Shown here: positions 50,689 through 57,471 of the stretch, piece by piece
Position numbering within the stretch: position 1 is the first letter of the stretch
How the letters are laid out: every line of letters begins with the position of its first letter
Origin: an uncultured Sphingomonadales bacterium
Lineage (GTDB): Bacteria > Pseudomonadota > Alphaproteobacteria > Sphingomonadales > Sphingomonadaceae
Direction: 5' to 3'
Length of the DNA stretch: 57,471 bases
NCBI GenBank assembly: GCA_903848655.1
Contig: CAINGT010000098.1
Location: 1 to 57,471, forward strand
The notes under the pieces: generated by a model
Seen by the model: the letters and a program-made list of their open reading frames with translations, nothing else
Told to the model about the DNA's origin: nothing
Databases searched by the model: none
Made by a program: the position numbers and the translations under genes

Positions 50689-52223
50689 CCAGGACCGTGC
50701 GGATCAGCAACGATGCGCTGGCGCTGGCGTGCGGCGCGGATCACGTCGCTGCTGCGTTTGCCGCAGCGGGATGCGTGGTCGAGCGGGTGTCGAGCTGGGG
50801 GATGCACTGGCTCGAACCGCTGGCAGAGATCGCGGGCGAAGGGTTTGGCCCGCTGACCGCCGACGATGTTGCCGCCGTGCTGGCCGGGACCAGTGCGCTC
50901 GGGATCGGCGCGATTGCCGCGCACCCGTTCATCGCGCGCCAGCAGCGCTTTACATTTGCGCGCGCGGGGCAGACCCGCCCGTTAAGCCTTGATGACTATG
51001 CCGCGCATGGCGGCTGGGCCGGGCTGGACGCCGCGCGGCGGATCGGGCCGGACGGGGTGATTGGCGAAGTCACGCGGTCGGGCTTGCGCGGGCGCGGCGG
51101 AGCGGGCTTTCCCGCCGGTATCAAGTGGACCACGGTGGCCAAGGCCCCGGCGGCGCGCAAATATGTCGTGTGCAATGCCGATGAAGGCGACAGCGCGACT
51201 TTTGCGGATCGCATGGTGATGGAGGGCGATCCGTTCGGGCTGATCGAAGGGATGGCGATTGCCGCGCACGCGGTCGGCGCGCAAATGGGCTATATTTATG
51301 TCCGCAGCGAATATCCCCACGCCATCGCCACTTTGCGCGGCGCGCTCGATCTGGCCGCGCCGATCATCGCGCCGTTCCGCATCGAAGTGCGCGTCGGCGC
51401 GGGGTCTTATGTTTGCGGTGAAGAAACCGCGCTGCTCAACAGTCTGGAAGGGCGGCGCGGCGAAGTGCGTGCCAAACCGCCGCTGCCCGCCATCGAAGGA
51501 CTGTTCGGTCAGCCCACCGTGGTCAACAATGTGCTGACACTGGCGGCGGTACCGTGGATCATGGCGCATGGGTCGGCGGCTTATGCGGCGGTCGGCTATG
51601 GCCGGTCGCGCGGCACGATGCCAATCCAGCTGGCGGGCAATGTGCGCTATGGCGGGCTGTTCGAGGCCGGGTTCGGCATGACGCTGGGCGAATTGGTGAT
51701 GGAGATCGGCGGCGGCACCGCCAGCGGTCGCCCGGTCCATGCGGTGCAAGTCGGCGGGCCGCTCGGGGCCTATCACACCCCCGCCGATTTCCATCTGCCG
51801 TTCGATTATGAAAGCTTTGCGGCGGCGGACGGGCTGATCGGCCATGCCGGGATCACGGTGTTCGACGATAGCGCCGACATGAGCGCGCAAGCGCGGTTTG
51901 CGATGCAGTTTTGTGCGGTGGAAAGCTGCGGCAAATGCACCCCGTGCCGGATCGGCTCGACCCGCGGGGTCGAAGTGATCGACCGCATCCGCGCGCGCAG
52001 CGGGCGCGGGGCGGACCCGGTGGAGAGCCTGCCGCAGATGCACAATGCGCGCAAAGGCGGGCGCAGCCTGGCCGAAGATATCACGCTGCTCGAAGACTTG
52101 TGCGAAACGATGAAATTCGGATCGTTGTGCGCGCTCGGCGGGTTTACACCTTATCCGGTGCTGTCGGCTTTGCGCAATTTCCCGCAGGATTTCGGGCTGC
52201 CCGCCGCAGCCGCCGCCGAATGA
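50685..52223 (+). CDS. fdsB: NAD-dependent formate dehydrogenase beta subunit (FdsB, NuoF-like)
   Basis: 512 residues. A short thioredoxin-like N-terminal part precedes the NuoF-type core: the FMN/NADH site [15 protein letters not shown] and [20 protein letters not shown], the [19 protein letters not shown] segment, and a C-terminal [4Fe-4S] site [16 protein letters not shown] with CALGG later. It reduces NAD+ with electrons from formate. It is coupled to fdsG (ATGA at 50685) and to mobA (ATGA at 52220). Length and motifs are normal for soluble FdsABG-type enzymes. Confidence 0.95.
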   Translation: MTRTVRISNDALALACGADHVAAAFAAAGCVVERVSSWGMHWLEPLAEIAGEGFGPLTADDVAAVLAGTSALGIGAIAAHPFIARQQRFTFARAGQTRPLSLDDYAAHGGWAGLDAARRIGPDGVIGEVTRSGLRGRGGAGFPAGIKWTTVAKAPAARKYVVCNADEGDSATFADRMVMEGDPFGLIEGMAIAAHAVGAQMGYIYVRSEYPHAIATLRGALDLAAPIIAPFRIEVRVGAGSYVCGEETALLNSLEGRRGEVRAKPPLPAIEGLFGQPTVVNNVLTLAAVPWIMAHGSAAYAAVGYGRSRGTMPIQLAGNVRYGGLFEAGFGMTLGELVMEIGGGTASGRPVHAVQVGGPLGAYHTPADFHLPFDYESFAAADGLIGHAGITVFDDSADMSAQARFAMQFCAVESCGKCTPCRIGSTRGVEVIDRIRARSGRGADPVESLPQMHNARKGGRSLAEDITLLEDLCETMKFGSLCALGGFTPYPVLSALRNFPQDFGLPAAAAAE

Positions 52224-52765
52224 GCGGGCTGCGGGTCTTGGGCGTGGTGCTTGCGGGTGGGCAAGCGCGCCGCTTTGGCAGCGACAAGGCGCTGGTCGAG
52301 ATCGGCGGGCGCAGCTTGCTAGATCGTGCGGTCATGGCGTTGACCCGGCAATGCCACGCGGTGGTGGTGGCCGGGCGCGACCACGCCCCGGCGCCGGTGC
52401 TGGCGGATCATCCGCGCGCGGGGCTGGGGCCGCTTGGCGGTGTATGCGCGGCGCTGCATTACGGCGCGCGGCACGGGTTTGACGCAGTGCTGTCGCTGCC
52501 GGTTGATGGGTTTGCCGTGCCCGCCGATCTGGTCGGCGAACTGTCGCCCGCGCCTGCTTATGCGCTGGGCGCGCCGGTGATCGGGTTGTGGCCGGTATCG
52601 GCGCGCGCTATGCTCGACGGGCTGCTCGGCGAAGCGTGCGTGCATTCCATGCGCGCCTTTGCCGCGCGGATCGGCGCGCGCGCGGTGGCTTTGTCGCGTC
52701 AGCCGCACAATATCAACACTCCGGCCGATTGGGCCGCGCTGAAGGACCATGCCCATGGGCTATGA
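52220..52765 (+). CDS. mobA: Molybdenum cofactor guanylyltransferase (MobA)
   Basis: 181 residues. The nucleotidyltransferase signature GVVLAGGQARRFGSDKALVE is at the N-terminus, with GLGPLGGVCAALHYG and LSLPVDGFAVP further on, then NINTPADWAAL at the end. It attaches GMP to molybdopterin to form the bis-MGD cofactor needed by the FdsA subunit. It is unusual in being set between fdsB and fdsA, with overlaps on both sides (4 bp and about 17 bp), so it is made in step with the enzyme. The protein is slightly short compared with E. coli MobA. Confidence 0.9.
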   Translation: MSGLRVLGVVLAGGQARRFGSDKALVEIGGRSLLDRAVMALTRQCHAVVVAGRDHAPAPVLADHPRAGLGPLGGVCAALHYGARHGFDAVLSLPVDGFAVPADLVGELSPAPAYALGAPVIGLWPVSARAMLDGLLGEACVHSMRAFAARIGARAVALSRQPHNINTPADWAALKDHAHGL

Positions 52766-55598
52766 ACCGCAAGCCGATTTCGGCACCCCGGCGGTAACCG
52801 CGCAAACCCGCGTCAGCCTGCTGATCGACGGGCGCGCGATCAGCGTGCCGACCGGAACGACAGTCATGCGCGCGGCCGCGCTGGCGGGCGGATCGATCCC
52901 CAAATTGTGCGCCACCGATACGCTCAAACAGTTTGGCTCGTGCCGCCTGTGCCTTGTCGAGATCGACGGAATGCGCGGCACCCCCGCTTCGTGCACCACG
53001 CTCGCGAGCGAAGGCATGGTGGTCCACACGCAGACATCGCGGCTGGAAAAGCTGCGGCGCGGGGTAATGGAGCTGTATATTTCCGACCACCCGCTCGATT
53101 GCCTGACGTGCAGCGCGAACAACGATTGCGAATTGCAGGACACCGCCGCGCAAGTCGGCTTGCGCGATGTGCGCTATGGCTATCAGGGCGATAATCATCT
53201 GGGGGCCGCGCCCGATCAGTCGAACCCCTATTTCGATTTCGACCCGTCAAAATGCATTGTCTGTTCGCGCTGCGTGCGCGCGTGTGACGAAGTGCAGGGC
53301 ACATTCGCGCTCACCATCGCCGGGCGCGGGTTTGAGTCCAAAGTCAGCGCCGGGGTGGCATCGGACGATTTCTTCAGTTCCGAATGCGTGTCGTGCGGGG
53401 CTTGCGTCGCCGCCTGCCCGACCGCGACGCTCAACGAAAAGGCGGTGACCGCCATCGGCAAGCCCGAACGCGCGGTGATTACGACCTGCGCCTATTGCGG
53501 CGTGGGCTGCACATTCCGCGCCGAAATGCGCGGGGAGCAAGTCGTGCGCATGGTGCCGTGGAAAGACGGCAAAGCCAATCGCGGCCATTCGTGCGTCAAA
53601 GGCCGGTTCGCGTGGGGCTATGCGCGCCATCAGGACCGCATCACTACGCCGATGATCCGCAATGCCATCACCGAGCCGTGGCGCGAAGTGAGCTGGGACG
53701 AAGCGATCAGCTTTGCGGCGAGCGAATTCAAGCGGATTGCTGCGCAGCATGGCAACAATGCGCTCGGCGGGATCGTGTCGAGCCGCTGCACCAATGAAGA
53801 AGGCTTTCTGGTGCAAAAACTCGTGCGCGCCGGGTTTGGCACCAACAATGTCGATACTTGCGCGCGGGTGTGCCATTCGCCCACTGGCTATGGCTTGAAA
53901 AACACTTTTGGCACATCGGCGGGAACGCAAGATTTCGACAGTGTCGAAGCGTGCGACGTAATGCTGGTAATCGGGGCCAACCCCACCGACGGCCACCCAG
54001 TATTCGCCAGCCGCATGAAACGGCGGTTGCGGCAGGGGGCCAAGCTGATCGTGATCGACCCGCGCCGCACCGATATCGTGCGTTCGCCGCATATCGAAGC
54101 CGATTACCATCTCGCTTTGCGCCCCGGCACCAATGTCGCGGTGCTGACCGCGCTGGCGCATGTGATCGTGACCGAAGGGCTGGTCGATGAAGCCTTTGTG
54201 CGCGACCGCTGCGATCAGGACGAATTTCGCGATTGGGCCGAATTCGTCGCCGATGCGCGCCACAGCCCCGAATTCCTTGCCCCGGTGATCGGGGTCGCGG
54301 CGCAGGATTTGCGCGGCGCGGCGCGGCTGTTCGCCACCGGTGGCAATGGCGCGATCTATTACGGGCTGGGGGTGACCGAACACAGCCAGGGATCATCGAC
54401 CGTGATGGCGATTGCCAATCTGGCGATGGCGACAGGCAATATCGGGCGGCGCGGTGTGGGGGTCAATCCCTTGCGCGGGCAGAACAATGTGCAGGGCGCG
54501 TGCGACATGGGCTCGTTTCCGCACGAATTGTCGGGATATCGCCATGTGTCGGACCCCGCTGCGCGCGCGCTGTTCGAAGCCGAATGGGGTGTGCCGATCG
54601 ATCCCGAGCCGGGCTTGCGCATTCCCAATATGCTCGATGCCGCAACCGACGGGCTGTTCAAGGGGATCTATATTCAAGGTGAGGACATTCTCCAGTCCGA
54701 CCCCGATACGCGCCATGTTGCCGCCGGGCTGGCGGCGATGGAATGCGTGATCGTGCAGGACTTGTTCCTCAATGAAACCGCCAATTACGCGCATGTGTTT
54801 CTGCCGGGATCGACGTTCCTCGAAAAGAGCGGCACGTTCACCAATGCCGAACGCCGCATCCAGATGGTGCGCAAAGTGATGGAGCCGCTTAACGGGTTTG
54901 AAGACTGGCAAGTCACGCAAGCGCTCGCGCGCGCGATGGGGCTGGACTGGAATTACACCCATGCGCGCGAAATCATGGACGAAATCGCGCGGCTGACGCC
55001 GACCTTTGCCGGGGTCAGCTTTGCCCGGCTCGATGCCGAAGGGTCGTTGCAGTGGCCGGTCAATGCCGCCTTTCCCGATGGCGCGCCGATCATGCATGTC
55101 GATGGCTTTGTGCGCGGCAAAGGCAAATTCGTGGTGACCGACTATGTCCCCACCGACGAACGCACCGGGCCGCGTTATCCGCTGCTGCTGACCACCGGGC
55201 GCATCCTGTCGCAATACAATGTCGGCGCGCAGACCCGGCGCACCGAAAATGCGCGCTGGCATCTCGAAGACGTGCTGGAAATCCACCCGTCGGATGCGGA
55301 AAACCGCGGCTTGCGCGATGGCGACTGGGTGCGGCTGGCGAGCCGCGCGGGCGAAACCACGTTGCGCGCGCAAATTACCGACCGTGTCGCGCCCGGCGTG
55401 GTCTATACCACGTTCCACCACCCCACCACGCAAGCCAATGTCGTGACCACCGACAATTCGGACTGGGCGACCAATTGCCCCGAATACAAAGTGACTGCGG
55501 TGCAAGTGACCCCGTCCAACGGGCCGAGCCAGTGGCAGCTAGACTATGACGCGCAAAGCGATGCAGCGCGGCGCATTACCGCGACGGCGGCAGAATGA
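52749..55598 (+). CDS. fdsA: NAD-dependent formate dehydrogenase alpha subunit (FdsA), molybdenum enzyme
   Basis: 949 residues (ATG 52755 is an alternative). Order: an N-terminal [2Fe-2S] domain (C54, GSCRLCLVE, C82), a His-Cys-rich NuoG-like cluster (HPLDCLTCSANNDC), a double [4Fe-4S] ferredoxin part (CIVCSRCVRAC, then CVSCGACVAACP), then a Mo-bisPGD domain with its own cluster (TTCAYCGVGC). The metal ligand is predicted as C375 in CARVCHSPTG, where E. coli FdhF has selenocysteine; H376 follows as in active formate dehydrogenases. It oxidises formate to CO2. It overlaps mobA and fdsD. Confidence 0.96.
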   Translation: MPMGYEPQADFGTPAVTAQTRVSLLIDGRAISVPTGTTVMRAAALAGGSIPKLCATDTLKQFGSCRLCLVEIDGMRGTPASCTTLASEGMVVHTQTSRLEKLRRGVMELYISDHPLDCLTCSANNDCELQDTAAQVGLRDVRYGYQGDNHLGAAPDQSNPYFDFDPSKCIVCSRCVRACDEVQGTFALTIAGRGFESKVSAGVASDDFFSSECVSCGACVAACPTATLNEKAVTAIGKPERAVITTCAYCGVGCTFRAEMRGEQVVRMVPWKDGKANRGHSCVKGRFAWGYARHQDRITTPMIRNAITEPWREVSWDEAISFAASEFKRIAAQHGNNALGGIVSSRCTNEEGFLVQKLVRAGFGTNNVDTCARVCHSPTGYGLKNTFGTSAGTQDFDSVEACDVMLVIGANPTDGHPVFASRMKRRLRQGAKLIVIDPRRTDIVRSPHIEADYHLALRPGTNVAVLTALAHVIVTEGLVDEAFVRDRCDQDEFRDWAEFVADARHSPEFLAPVIGVAAQDLRGAARLFATGGNGAIYYGLGVTEHSQGSSTVMAIANLAMATGNIGRRGVGVNPLRGQNNVQGACDMGSFPHELSGYRHVSDPAARALFEAEWGVPIDPEPGLRIPNMLDAATDGLFKGIYIQGEDILQSDPDTRHVAAGLAAMECVIVQDLFLNETANYAHVFLPGSTFLEKSGTFTNAERRIQMVRKVMEPLNGFEDWQVTQALARAMGLDWNYTHAREIMDEIARLTPTFAGVSFARLDAEGSLQWPVNAAFPDGAPIMHVDGFVRGKGKFVVTDYVPTDERTGPRYPLLLTTGRILSQYNVGAQTRRTENARWHLEDVLEIHPSDAENRGLRDGDWVRLASRAGETTLRAQITDRVAPGVVYTTFHHPTTQANVVTTDNSDWATNCPEYKVTAVQVTPSNGPSQWQLDYDAQSDAARRITATAAE

Positions 55599-55822
55599 GC
55601 GGGGTTGATACCACGGCCAAGCTGGTGCGCATGATCAACCAGATTGTGCGCAATTTGCTGCACGACAAAGACCCGGTCGGCGCGGTGGCGGGCCATGTCC
55701 ATGCGTTCTGGTCGCCGCGGATGGTGCAGCAATTGCGCGCGCACGGCAGCGATGGGCTCGATCCCGTGGCGATTGCCGCGCTGGAGCGGCTGGGGCAGGA
55801 CCATGGGCACGCCGCTGGGTAA
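55595..55822 (+). CDS. fdsD: Formate dehydrogenase delta subunit (FdsD)
   Basis: 75 residues, in the expected position between fdsA and fdhD. The sequence KLVRMINQIVRNLLHDKDPV with VAGHVHAFWSPRMVQQL is the conserved FdsD pattern. FdsD is needed for assembly or stability of the soluble enzyme. It is coupled to fdsA by ATGA (55595) and overlaps the fdhD start by 20 bp. Confidence 0.93.
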   Translation: MSGVDTTAKLVRMINQIVRNLLHDKDPVGAVAGHVHAFWSPRMVQQLRAHGSDGLDPVAIAALERLGQDHGHAAG

Positions 55823-56600
55823 TGGCGCGCATCACGCGGCGGTGGTTGAACATTTTGCCGATGGCGCGCCGCCGCGCGCACTGACCCGCGCGCTGATTGA
55901 TGAAGCGCCGGTTGCTATCGAGATCAACGGCATTGGCTATGCCGTGATGATGGCAACGCCGAGCGATCTCGACGATTATGCGCTGGGGTTTTGCCTTTCC
56001 GAACAGATTATTACCGCGCAGCATGAATTTATTTCCGCGCGCGCTGCCCAAGTGCCCGGCGGGGGCTGGATGCTGCGGATCGCGCTCGATGCCCCCGCCG
56101 CCGGGCCGCTGCTGACCCGCGCGCGGCTGCGGCTGGCCGAGGGCAGTTGCGGGCTGTGCGGGATCGAAAGTCTGGAGCAAGTGCTGCGCCCCTTGGCCCC
56201 GGTGACCGCGCGGCTTGATGTGGCACCGGCGGCGATATTTCGCGCGGTCGCCGCGCTCGACGCGCATCAGGCCTTGGGCCGCGCGACCCGCGCCGCGCAT
56301 GGAGCGGCATTTTGCGCCGCCGATGGCACGATCCGCATGATGCGCGAAGATGTCGGGCGGCACAATGCGCTCGACAAGCTGATCGGCGCGCTGGCGTTTG
56401 CCGGGATCGATCCGGCGTGCGGGTTTGTCGTGCTGACCGCGCGGTGCAGCTTTGAACTCGTGCAAAAGGCGGTGATCGCGCAAGTGCCGGTGCTGGTGAC
56501 GCTGTCGGCAGCATCGGGGCTGGCGGTCGAACAGGCGCGCGCACACGGGCTGACGCTCTACAGTCTGGCGCGTGCCGACAGCGTGCTCGCAATGGGGTAA
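55803..56600 (+). CDS. fdhD: Formate dehydrogenase accessory sulfurtransferase FdhD
   Basis: 265 residues. FdhD carries sulfur from a cysteine desulfurase to the bis-MGD cofactor before it enters the enzyme. The essential CxxC loop is present as GSCGLCGIESLEQV. Other family parts are APVAIEINGIGYAVMMATPS, DDYALGFCLSEQII, MREDVGRHNALDKLIGAL and CSFELVQKAVIAQVPVLVTL. The start at ATG 55803 lies inside fdsD in another frame, which keeps it coupled to the operon. It is the last fds gene. Confidence 0.95.
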   Translation: MGTPLGNGAHHAAVVEHFADGAPPRALTRALIDEAPVAIEINGIGYAVMMATPSDLDDYALGFCLSEQIITAQHEFISARAAQVPGGGWMLRIALDAPAAGPLLTRARLRLAEGSCGLCGIESLEQVLRPLAPVTARLDVAPAAIFRAVAALDAHQALGRATRAAHGAAFCAADGTIRMMREDVGRHNALDKLIGALAFAGIDPACGFVVLTARCSFELVQKAVIAQVPVLVTLSAASGLAVEQARAHGLTLYSLARADSVLAMG

Positions 56601-56641
56601 GCCGCGCCATCGCTGGCCCCGCGCTGTCGCGGCGCGCGCGG

Positions 56642-57280
56642 ATGGCTGTCGCCGGGGCGGTCGTGGTGCTGCACGGCGCGGTCGCAATCGCGCTGATCGC
56701 GGGGATGCGCGCGGCGCGCGCGCCATCAGCATCGGCCACGCTGGTTTCAGCCATTCCCATCGCGCGCCCGCCGCCCGCAATCAGCGCCAGCCCCGCCCGC
56801 CAAGCCGCGCGCGCTGCGCCGGGGCGGCAGGCCCGCGCCGCGTTCGTGGGACCCCCTCCCATGGTTGCGGTACCCGGCCCCAGTGCAGCCCCGGTGGCGG
56901 GCACCCAAAGCGCGGCGCAAGCGGGCGCAGTCGATCAGGGCGACGGCCCCGGCGGCGGAGGCAGTGGCAGCGGCGACGGCGGACGCCATGTGGTGACCGC
57001 GCCGGTCAAAATCGCCGGAGATCTGGCCGAACCGGATTTTCCCGCCGCAGGCCGCGCCGCTCGGCTGGGAACGGCGGTGATCGTGGTGCTGACCGTGGGC
57101 ACCGATGGCCGCGCCAGCACCTGCCGCATCCACCGCCCCAGCGGCGATCCCGCCACCGATACCGTAACCTGCACGCTCGCGCGCGACCGATTTCGCTTTG
57201 AACCCGCACGCGATCAATACGGCGACCCGATTGCCGCCCCGTTCGGGTGGGAACAGCGCTTTTTCACGAAGCAGCGCTAA
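56642..57280 (+). CDS. TonB-like C-terminal domain protein
   Basis: 212 residues. One N-terminal membrane helix (VAGAVVVLHGAVAIALIAGM), a long Pro/Ala/Gly-rich spacer (about residues 40-115, including GGGGSGSGDGG), and a C-terminal region with the TonB pattern AAGRAARLGTAVIVVLTVGT, DGRASTCRIHRPSGDPATD, FRFEPARD. It could energise a TonB receptor or be a non-energising paralogue. ExbB/ExbD genes are not visible, though the contig ends here. It lies 41 bp after fdhD and has no evident link to formate oxidation. A few residues may be missing at the N-terminus, since no strong ribosome site precedes the ATG. Confidence 0.75.
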   Translation: MAVAGAVVVLHGAVAIALIAGMRAARAPSASATLVSAIPIARPPPAISASPARQAARAAPGRQARAAFVGPPPMVAVPGPSAAPVAGTQSAAQAGAVDQGDGPGGGGSGSGDGGRHVVTAPVKIAGDLAEPDFPAAGRAARLGTAVIVVLTVGTDGRASTCRIHRPSGDPATDTVTCTLARDRFRFEPARDQYGDPIAAPFGWEQRFFTKQR

Positions 57281-57340
57281 CGCCCCGCATCGACCAAGCC
57301 CCCACCCCTGAAAACAGGACTATCGCCCAAGCGACGTAGC

Positions 57341-57426
57341 TCCTCCCCCTCTGGGGGAGGTGGCAGCGCATAGCGCTGACGGAGGGGGTTGGAAGGGTAG
57401 AATATCGCGTTGTTTCAGAAGTTAGT
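57341..57426. repeat. 135-bp long inverted repeat (copy 4, truncated)
   Basis: The first 86 bp of the element (TCCTCCCCCTCTGGGGGAGG with GTGGCAGC, CTGACGGAGGG and the A/T-rich centre ATATCGCG), in the same orientation as the 43658 copy. The second arm is missing because genomic sequence stops and adapter begins at 57427. Confidence 0.9.
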
Positions 57427-57471
57427 AGATCGGAAGAGCACACGTCTGAACTCCAGTCACTCTCGGTTATC
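57427..57471. other. Illumina TruSeq adapter sequence (artefact, not genomic)
   Basis: From 57427 the sequence begins AGATCGGAAGAGCACACGTC and continues exactly as the standard TruSeq read-1 adapter for 34 nt, then the 8-nt index TCTCGGTT and ATC, the first bases of the following adapter part. These 45 nt are library sequence left at the contig end. Confidence 0.98.

Overview
The window looks like one chromosomal contig of a high-GC alphaproteobacterium of the Sphingomonadales (Novosphingobium/Sphingomonas-like). This rests on the many TonB-dependent receptors, the flavin-dependent halogenase pair in a sugar locus, the rpiB-glyA-nrdR-trmJ order, and several families of intergenic palindromic repeats typical of sphingomonads. 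Both ends look like assembly breaks. The left end lies inside an IS5-type transposase. The right end lies in a multicopy inverted repeat that runs into 45 nt of Illumina adapter (57427-57471), which is not biological sequence.

Layout: 0.2-4.2 kb holds murA, galU and an acyl-CoA synthetase. 4.5-14.6 kb is an alpha-glucan/maltooligosaccharide locus: LacI regulator, sugar MFS permease, TonB-dependent receptor, two tryptophan-halogenase-like flavoproteins and an exported GH13 alpha-glucosidase. Matching TTGCA-NN-TGCAA palindromes lie before the regulator and between permease and receptor. 14.7-20.9 kb holds HU, a DEAD-box helicase, a sterol-desaturase/DUF2141/MFS/CitE-like run and an SPFH protein.

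21.0-31.8 kb is the most interesting part: a probable sulfoquinovose (SQ) utilisation locus. Four genes joined by ATGA overlaps encode a GH31 sulfoquinovosidase (K245/E270/R283/W286 sulfonate-pocket signature), a LacI regulator, an aldo/keto reductase and an SsuD-like flavin-dependent monooxygenase. Divergent from them is a TonB-dependent receptor; nearby lie an MFS permease and a YeiH/CuyZ-type putative sulfite exporter. A 22-nt near-palindromic motif (19/22 identical) occurs once in each of the two divergent promoter regions and ties all four transcription units together. The inferred route is outer-membrane uptake of SQ-glycerol, MFS import, cytoplasmic hydrolysis to SQ, oxidative desulfonation to 6-oxo-glucose plus sulfite, reduction to glucose, and sulfite export. 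This resembles the Agrobacterium sulfo-SMO pathway but has a different transport set and no local flavin reductase. A BrnT/BrnA toxin-antitoxin pair sits inside the locus.

31.8-44.6 kb holds tRNA-Thr followed by 91-bp repeats of its own 3' end, an uncharacterised protein with rarA, a YqjI-like PadR regulator, a GT4 glycosyltransferase, trmJ-nrdR-glyA-rpiB, a LytTR two-component pair, gamma-glutamyltransferase and a YqjH-like siderophore-interacting reductase. 44.6-50 kb has a third TonB receptor (probable TTG start), an FAD oxidoreductase and a chemoreceptor. The PadR gene and the reductase/receptor promoter share an AAGATATATCG-AG motif. 50.3-57.3 kb carries an NAD-dependent molybdenum formate dehydrogenase operon, fdsG-fdsB-mobA-fdsA-fdsD-fdhD, then a TonB-like protein.
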